A stretch of DNA of 11,055 nt. It comes from Lachnospiraceae bacterium (lineage in GTDB: Bacteria; Bacillota; Clostridia; Lachnospirales; Lachnospiraceae). The notes under the pieces are model-generated. The model made no database searches, was not told where the DNA came from, and worked only from the letters and a program-made list of their open reading frames with translations. The position numbers and the translations under genes were made by a program. Shown here piece after piece: positions 6,464 to 11,055 of this stretch. The stretch spans positions 1-11,055 of the forward strand of contig JAILOA010000443.1 in assembly GCA_024691065.1 (NCBI GenBank). Reading direction: 5' to 3'. How positions within the stretch are numbered: position 1 is the stretch's first letter; each line of letters opens with the position of its first letter.

Positions 6464-7454
6464 ATGACCAAAGAATCTGTGCCAATACTCTGGCAGCACC
6501 CTTCTTCCAAACCTTATATTCATAATAAAACTTAAGCTTTTGTACCTTGGTCTTTCTGTCCAAATCTCCGAATTTACTCAGAAGCTCCATGGAAACTCTC
6601 ATATATTTATAGCTTCTTTCATGAGCTGTTCCCGGATATTTATAGACCTCATTTACCCTGCTTTCATAGCACTCGGCAAATGTTTTGGCCTGCATTCTTG
6701 TTGCCTTTACATCTCTTATATAATCGCGTCTTCCGTTGCTGAAGCGCTTATACAATCTGACCAGGCTGTTAGCCTTTTGAGCCCCCAGCGAATTATTGCC
6801 GTGCTGTCTGTAATAAACCGTAGGTGTATTTAAAAATGCAATTCTTCCGAATACGGCTGCATAGAGAGCGCACCAGTAATCATGCATCATTACGGTTTCA
6901 AGCCCTATCTCATCCGCTACACTCATCAGAAGCTCGCGGTTTATCATACAGGCACAACCCGTAACATTGTTCTGTGAAACCAACTTATAAATCGGTGTCT
7001 TCTTCTCAAGCTTTGCATATTCGAAAAATGATTCGGAAATAACATTTAATTTGCTGTCTGCAACTATCAAATCACTGTGAATCAAAACAGGTGTTCTTTC
7101 TCCGAACCTTTCTTCCATCTTATTCATTGCATTGGAAAGCTTTTCAATCTTATCCGGAAGCCAGACATCATCCTGATCGGCCGGCAGAAAATACTGTGCG
7201 TTGCTTTTCTTTGCTCTTCTAAACAGCAATGCAAAATTGTCCTTTGCATTACCGGTAGAAGTTACATTTCTTTCAACTATAACCTGTTTCCTGTGTTTTT
7301 TCTGAAACTCCCTGAGTATTTCGTAAGTCTTGTCGGTACTTCTGTCATCAAATGCAATCAACTCCCAGTCGGTTACTGTCTGTGCTTCTATCGAATCCAA
7401 AAGTTCCTGCACATATTTTTCTCCGTTATAAGTTGCAAGTAAAATACAATACAT
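6462..7454 (-). CDS. Family 2 glycosyltransferase, rhamnosyltransferase-like
   Basis: 330 residues from ATG 7454. The frame is also open to a TTG at 7466, which would overlap the upstream gene; the ribosome site favours the ATG. The GT-A fold hallmarks are ATYNG (7-11) at the nucleotide-binding strand, FDDRSTDKT (35-43), and the metal-binding stretch PADQDDVW (91-98). The DQDDVWLPDKI form, then TGCA, then MHDYW (190-194), then YYRQHGNNSLG (214-224), is the pattern of dTDP-rhamnose-type transferases. It transfers a sugar from a nucleotide donor to a growing surface polysaccharide at the cytoplasmic face. Donor and acceptor cannot be read from sequence. The C-terminal 100 residues are basic and helical with no clear membrane span. 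It starts 4 nt after the nucleotidase stop and ends 11 nt before the glycerophosphotransferase. Confidence 0.9.
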   Translation of the reverse strand: MYCILLATYNGEKYVQELLDSIEAQTVTDWELIAFDDRSTDKTYEILREFQKKHRKQVIVERNVTSTGNAKDNFALLFRRAKKSNAQYFLPADQDDVWLPDKIEKLSNAMNKMEERFGERTPVLIHSDLIVADSKLNVISESFFEYAKLEKKTPIYKLVSQNNVTGCACMINRELLMSVADEIGLETVMMHDYWCALYAAVFGRIAFLNTPTVYYRQHGNNSLGAQKANSLVRLYKRFSNGRRDYIRDVKATRMQAKTFAECYESRVNEVYKYPGTAHERSYKYMRVSMELLSKFGDLDRKTKVQKLKFYYEYKVWKKGAARVLAQILWS

Positions 7455-7458
7455 TTTC

Positions 7459-7464
7459 TCACCC
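7459..7464 (-). promoter_or_regulatory. Ribosome site of the glycosyltransferase gene within the upstream stop
   Basis: GGGTGA is formed by the last Gly codon and the TGA stop of the nucleotidase gene, 4 nt before ATG 7454. The GGTGA-to-ATG distance equals that at rel. It supports the ATG over the upstream TTG and implies translational coupling. Confidence 0.6.
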
Positions 7465-10400
7465 AACCTTTACCTTAATGGTATCTGCCTTGGTCTTTCC
7501 TGCATCATTAATGGCAGATATCTTGATTTTCACTTTTTTCTTATCTACTTTCTTAAGTTTTGTTACCGAGAAGTTATACTTATAAGCATCTTTAGCGGAA
7601 CTATATTTTGCGTCTGAATTCTCGTACTCATATTTGTCATTTAGTTTAAGCTTTATAAGGCACCTTTCCGTCGCATATACTGTAATATCGGTGGTGTTTT
7701 TATCGAGATTCTTAGTCACATATGGCTTATCGGGCGGTGCAAGCTTAACTGTCTTCTGATCAGCATTTATTATACTTCCGTTTATCTTTCTTGCAACCAG
7801 ATATACGATTGAATCAGCGTCAAATCCCTTTTTGGTATCAGCTGTGTATTCTCCGTTGGAATCAGCCTTTGTATAATAATTCTTTTTATCGGAAAGAATC
7901 TCTACAATTCCCGAAATTCCGGCATTTCCGGATACCTTTTTGGACTTATCCTTGATTCTGTTGGAGGTAATTTCCTTACCTGACTCCTCGAGCACCTTCT
8001 CAATGGAACTTACTGTCTTCTGGGTAACCACACTTTTTCTGGACTTCTTGTCCTTGGCATATACCTTTAAATCTATACCTGCCTTAAGCTTCCTGGTATT
8101 TACCTCAAAATATCCATCTTCGTCGGTTATCTTTGAAGAATATACGGTATCGTTTATCTTTACATATATCTTATTTGCAAGGCCGTTCGCAACATTTCCG
8201 TAAACCTTGCTCTCGCCTTCTATACTCTCATATACAACCGGCTTATTTGCGGCCTTCTTTACAACCTTTTTCTGTCTCTTCCTGCTTACACGACCAATGT
8301 TATCAACATTAAATACCTTTATGGCCTTTCCTGCATTCTGGACAGGAATTTTAATGCTGTATTTACCCTTCTTTATGCTCATAGCGGTTGTTTCAATGGT
8401 AAGTGAATCATCATAAGAATCGCAGTCTTCGTAATATTTCTTACCCTCGGTTTCCGAAACATAGACCTTATTTCCTATTTGGACAAACATCTTTACATCA
8501 TTATCATTTGTTTTTCCTGTAATGGCCTCGTCCTTATTGCCTACCTTCTTAAGCCCCGGGCAGTTCGGACCTACTCTCTTTACGGCAACTGTAACAACAG
8601 AACTCTTTCTGCCATCATCGCTTTCAACATAAACCTTAATCTTTGTCTTAGCCTTTTGTACAGGAATTTCCACGGAAAACTCACCATTTTTATCTGTAGT
8701 TCCGTTGTATATCTTCTTTCCGATGGTTACAACCACCTTGAGATTTGGTGATGCAGTACCTGTAACCTTTACGGCTTTGTTTTTAACAACATTTACCGTT
8801 GGCTTAATAAGCTGCGCAGGGTTAATATTTACTACAGCTGTCTTGTAGACATCGCAGTTACCGCGTGCATCGGACGCATAGACTGTATAAATTCCATTTG
8901 CGGCTACTTCTTTTTCGGTCTTATTCACGGTACCGTCACTGCTTTTTAAAACCTCGGCTCCGCCCTGTGAATAATCCGTCTTCCATACGGCATTGTTCTT
9001 ATCATACACTCCCTTGGCAATCTTCACCTCGGAAACACCGGAAATATCGTTTGCACATACCTTAAGCTTTACATTTCCATTGGTTGTATCTGTAACCGAA
9101 TGTGCTATATATACCGTAGGTGCATATGTATCTGCGGTATAATCGTAATTCTCACGCTTACATGAGTAATACTCTTTCTCACCGATTGCTGCATAGAGCT
9201 CTTCCACATCGGGATACTCAAATACATATTCCTCGGCACCTTTGCCGGACACAAGCATATATTCATGGCCATTTGGAATGTAAAGAGTCTCATCATGATT
9301 AGGTTTTACTTCCAAATCCCCCATAAATGCCTGTCTTAATATATATTTCTCTACCTCATCCTGGATAACATCATGAGATTTGTAAATAACATTTGAAACC
9401 ACACCGTTTGTCGCATCATTTTGAAGCGAATTGGATATTTTCTCGGATACTACAAGAATTTCCATCTCAGGTGCGATTGCAGCGCCGTTTAATGTAAGCG
9501 AAGTGATACGGTTTGAATCACTAACCTTGCTTCCCATATAATTGTAACGTGCTTCCTTGGTGGTATCTATGGTATATTCCACTCCTGATATGAAAAATGT
9601 ATGTCCGAAGGAGCTTTCCCAATCCTTTTGAAGAAGCATATCCCTTCCGGATTTCTTGAGATAATCCTCTGAAACAACATCATTCCAGTTAACATTCTTA
9701 CTTGTACCCACAGTCTGGTAAGCCGATGCCGTCCACTCGAGCCATTCCATAAGCTGGGCACCGGTTATCTTGTAAATACATAAATATTTATGATATCCCG
9801 TTATTGACTGCACATCTCCGGACATTATCTTTTCCTTAATGTCTGCATAAGTCATGCGTCCGTTTTCATTATTGTATCTTGCGGCTGAAATAATCGGTAA
9901 ATTTATATAATCCGGATTGTTTTCAAGAATTGCCCTGTAGGCACAATCAAACTGGGTATTGTGAATCAACTGCATAATCTCTGTATTCTCAAGAGATAAG
10001 AGGTAATTGTTATAGCTTGCCTTATCCTTAATGTCTATAAGCTTGTCACCACAGTAATTATTGAGGATTTCATTCCAATCTCCCATTGTTGCGGTAATGC
10101 CCGGATCCGGCACTGTATTTTCGTCAGGCTCAACCATTTCCCAGTCAGAGCCCATAAGTGTTACCTTTCCATTTAAATATTTTAAATGTAAATCAGTGAT
10201 TCCGATTTTCTGGCAACTATCCGGAATCATAAGCATTCTCTTGCCGTTAACAAGAGTAGTATTCTTATCTACGCCCGAAAGTAAGTAATGCTTATCAGTA
10301 CCTGTTTTCAAAGGATATTCACCATGCTCATGACCTGCCAGCACTACATCTATTCCATCTACCTTGGTAAGTGCATAGGCTGCATTTGCATCCTTTTTTT

Positions 10401-11055
10401 CAGGGGTTTCAGAGCCAAAACCGGTATGAGCGAGAGCTATTATAATATCCGCTCCCTGAGCCTTTAAACTCTGAACCTGCTTGGTTGCATTTTCTATTAT
10501 ATCCTCTGTAAATACTTTATTTTTATAAGCTTCCGTTCTTGCTGAAAGGTTAGGGGTAACCTCTCCGATTAAGCCTACCTTTACAGGAATAACCTCACCT
10601 TTTTCATTCTTAATGTATTTCTCTATAATCCTGTTCTCAGAACCGATTGCCGGCGCAAAGTTATTTACGGAATATACATTTGAAAGCACTGTGAGATTAG
10701 TAATTCCGGCATCGTTAAGCTGGGTCATGAGATAATCATAACCATAGTCAAAGTCGTGATTTCCCATTGTTATAGCATCATAGCCAATCATGCTTAACGC
10801 TTTAAAAACCGGCTGATCAACTGTCGAATCCACCGCATAAATATGGTCTGTCGTAAAGTCCATAATGGAATCGCCGACATCAAAGGTCAGATAATTTCCT
10901 TCACCTGCCTCTGCCCTTGCCTCATTTATAAGCGGGTAGAGAAGATTCAGACCACGATTTACAAATTCCTTATCCTGATAATCGTAATTTATAACCTGTC
11001 CGTGAATATCGGTCGTATAAATGATTCTAAGGTCTGCATTTATCGATCCGTCTCC
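7459..11055 (-). CDS. Large CpdB/5'-nucleotidase-family phosphoesterase with C-terminal Ig-like modules (5' end off window)
   Basis: 1198 residues visible. The frame is open through position 11055, so the ATG at 10863 is internal and the true start, with any signal peptide, is off the window. The metallophosphoesterase domain holds TTDIHGQ (Asp16, His18), DVGDS (Asp59, Asp62), GNHDFD (Asn99, His100, Asp101), AHTG (His210) and GHEHG (His242, His244): the full two-metal site. The TTDIHG-x4-YDY opening resembles CpdB-type 2',3'-cyclic-nucleotide phosphodiesterase/3'-nucleotidase more than UshA. A 5'-nucleotidase C-terminal domain (about 335-540) has YNNENGRMTYADI and the ITGAQLMEWLEW stretch for substrate binding. 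Next come an Ig-like domain (about 643-746) and five degenerate Ig-like modules to the end. No LPxTG, SLH, choline-binding or membrane segment is visible at the C-terminus. Probable role: hydrolysis of extracellular nucleotides for phosphate or nucleoside salvage, at or outside the cell surface. It leads directly into the glycosyltransferase gene. Confidence 0.9.
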   Translation of the reverse strand, partial: GDGSINADLRIIYTTDIHGQVINYDYQDKEFVNRGLNLLYPLINEARAEAGEGNYLTFDVGDSIMDFTTDHIYAVDSTVDQPVFKALSMIGYDAITMGNHDFDYGYDYLMTQLNDAGITNLTVLSNVYSVNNFAPAIGSENRIIEKYIKNEKGEVIPVKVGLIGEVTPNLSARTEAYKNKVFTEDIIENATKQVQSLKAQGADIIIALAHTGFGSETPEKKDANAAYALTKVDGIDVVLAGHEHGEYPLKTGTDKHYLLSGVDKNTTLVNGKRMLMIPDSCQKIGITDLHLKYLNGKVTLMGSDWEMVEPDENTVPDPGITATMGDWNEILNNYCGDKLIDIKDKASYNNYLLSLENTEIMQLIHNTQFDCAYRAILENNPDYINLPIISAARYNNENGRMTYADIKEKIMSGDVQSITGYHKYLCIYKITGAQLMEWLEWTASAYQTVGTSKNVNWNDVVSEDYLKKSGRDMLLQKDWESSFGHTFFISGVEYTIDTTKEARYNYMGSKVSDSNRITSLTLNGAAIAPEMEILVVSEKISNSLQNDATNGVVSNVIYKSHDVIQDEVEKYILRQAFMGDLEVKPNHDETLYIPNGHEYMLVSGKGAEEYVFEYPDVEELYAAIGEKEYYSCKRENYDYTADTYAPTVYIAHSVTDTTNGNVKLKVCANDISGVSEVKIAKGVYDKNNAVWKTDYSQGGAEVLKSSDGTVNKTEKEVAANGIYTVYASDARGNCDVYKTAVVNINPAQLIKPTVNVVKNKAVKVTGTASPNLKVVVTIGKKIYNGTTDKNGEFSVEIPVQKAKTKIKVYVESDDGRKSSVVTVAVKRVGPNCPGLKKVGNKDEAITGKTNDNDVKMFVQIGNKVYVSETEGKKYYEDCDSYDDSLTIETTAMSIKKGKYSIKIPVQNAGKAIKVFNVDNIGRVSRKRQKKVVKKAANKPVVYESIEGESKVYGNVANGLANKIYVKINDTVYSSKITDEDGYFEVNTRKLKAGIDLKVYAKDKKSRKSVVTQKTVSSIEKVLEESGKEITSNRIKDKSKKVSGNAGISGIVEILSDKKNYYTKADSNGEYTADTKKGFDADSIVYLVARKINGSIINADQKTVKLAPPDKPYVTKNLDKNTTDITVYATERCLIKLKLNDKYEYENSDAKYSSAKDAYKYNFSVTKLKKVDKKKVKIKISAINDAGKTKADTIKVKVG
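7462..8808 (-). repeat. Five tandem degenerate Ig-like (Big_6-like) protein modules
   Basis: Modules lie at about 8575-8808, 8257-8568, 8008-8247, 7735-8007 and 7462-7734. Most repeat one plan: a KVxG or TG-type strand, a polar strand ending in K-x-Y, a D-x-x-G-x-(F/Y) turn, a (V/I)-x-IPVQ or equivalent strand, then K-(V/L)-x-(V/Y)-x-x-D/N. The first two share GEFSVEIPVQKA and GKYSIKIPVQNA and are the most alike. The third to fifth are more diverged (GYFEVNT, GEYTADT, YKYNFSV). An additional, different Ig-like domain precedes them at about 8820-9129. Assigning them to Big_6-type bacterial Ig domains is recognition from pattern, not a search result. Confidence 0.7.

Noticed and set aside
6451..6510. 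20-residue N-terminal extension of the glycerophosphotransferase
   Set aside because: It would overlap the glycosyltransferase coding region; AGGGAG is placed correctly only for ATG 6450.
7077..7442. 121-codon open frame on the plus strand
   Set aside because: Antisense to the conserved N-terminal half of the family 2 glycosyltransferase, with Cys/Phe-rich shadow-like composition and no motif.
7455..7466. TTG start for the glycosyltransferase
   Set aside because: It overlaps the preceding stop. GGGTGA is placed for ATG 7454, and MYCILLATYNG is a typical family start.
1..11055. CRISPR array, transposase, integrase, phage, toxin-antitoxin or defence genes
   Set aside because: Both strands were examined. 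Every long frame is accounted for by the listed genes, and no direct-repeat array or mobile-element signature was seen.

Overview
All genes in this window lie on the minus strand, so they are read from position 11055 towards position 1. Base composition is AT-leaning. Shine-Dalgarno sites are strong (one matches the 16S tail at 10 of 11 bases). The rel - metallo-beta-lactamase-fold hydrolase - hemZ order is one known from Clostridia. Protein style fits a Gram-positive anaerobe, most likely a Lachnospiraceae-type Clostridia chromosome. That assignment is inference from gene content, not from a marker gene.

Surface block (about 11055-5302). It begins with a large 5'-nucleotidase/CpdB-like phosphoesterase whose N-terminus is cut off by the window edge. 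Its catalytic half is followed by six tandem Ig-like modules, and no wall or membrane anchor is visible. Then come a family 2 glycosyltransferase of the rhamnosyltransferase-like type and a TagB-sized CDP-glycerol glycerophosphotransferase. The three genes are packed with 4- and 11-nt gaps, and each downstream Shine-Dalgarno overlaps the preceding stop codon. They look like the end of a cell-surface glycopolymer operon.

Housekeeping/stress block (5275-216). A 57-codon acidic small protein of unknown function (5102-5275) is coupled to a full-length bifunctional (p)ppGpp synthetase/hydrolase (rel). This is followed by an MBL-fold (glyoxalase II-like) hydrolase and the radical-SAM enzyme HemZ. 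A 209-nt spacer before hemZ contains a possible hairpin and a possible short leader ORF. After hemZ, a strong 10-bp hairpin without a U-tract precedes the start of a further gene. That gene is truncated by the window edge and probably encodes an HD-domain protein starting at TTG.

No tRNA, rRNA, CRISPR, insertion sequence or integration site was seen. The window is mostly ordinary. The best candidates for something undescribed are the acidic small protein fused by translation to rel, the direct abutment of a surface-glycopolymer operon onto the rel module, and the Ig-repeat ecto-nucleotidase lacking a visible anchor.
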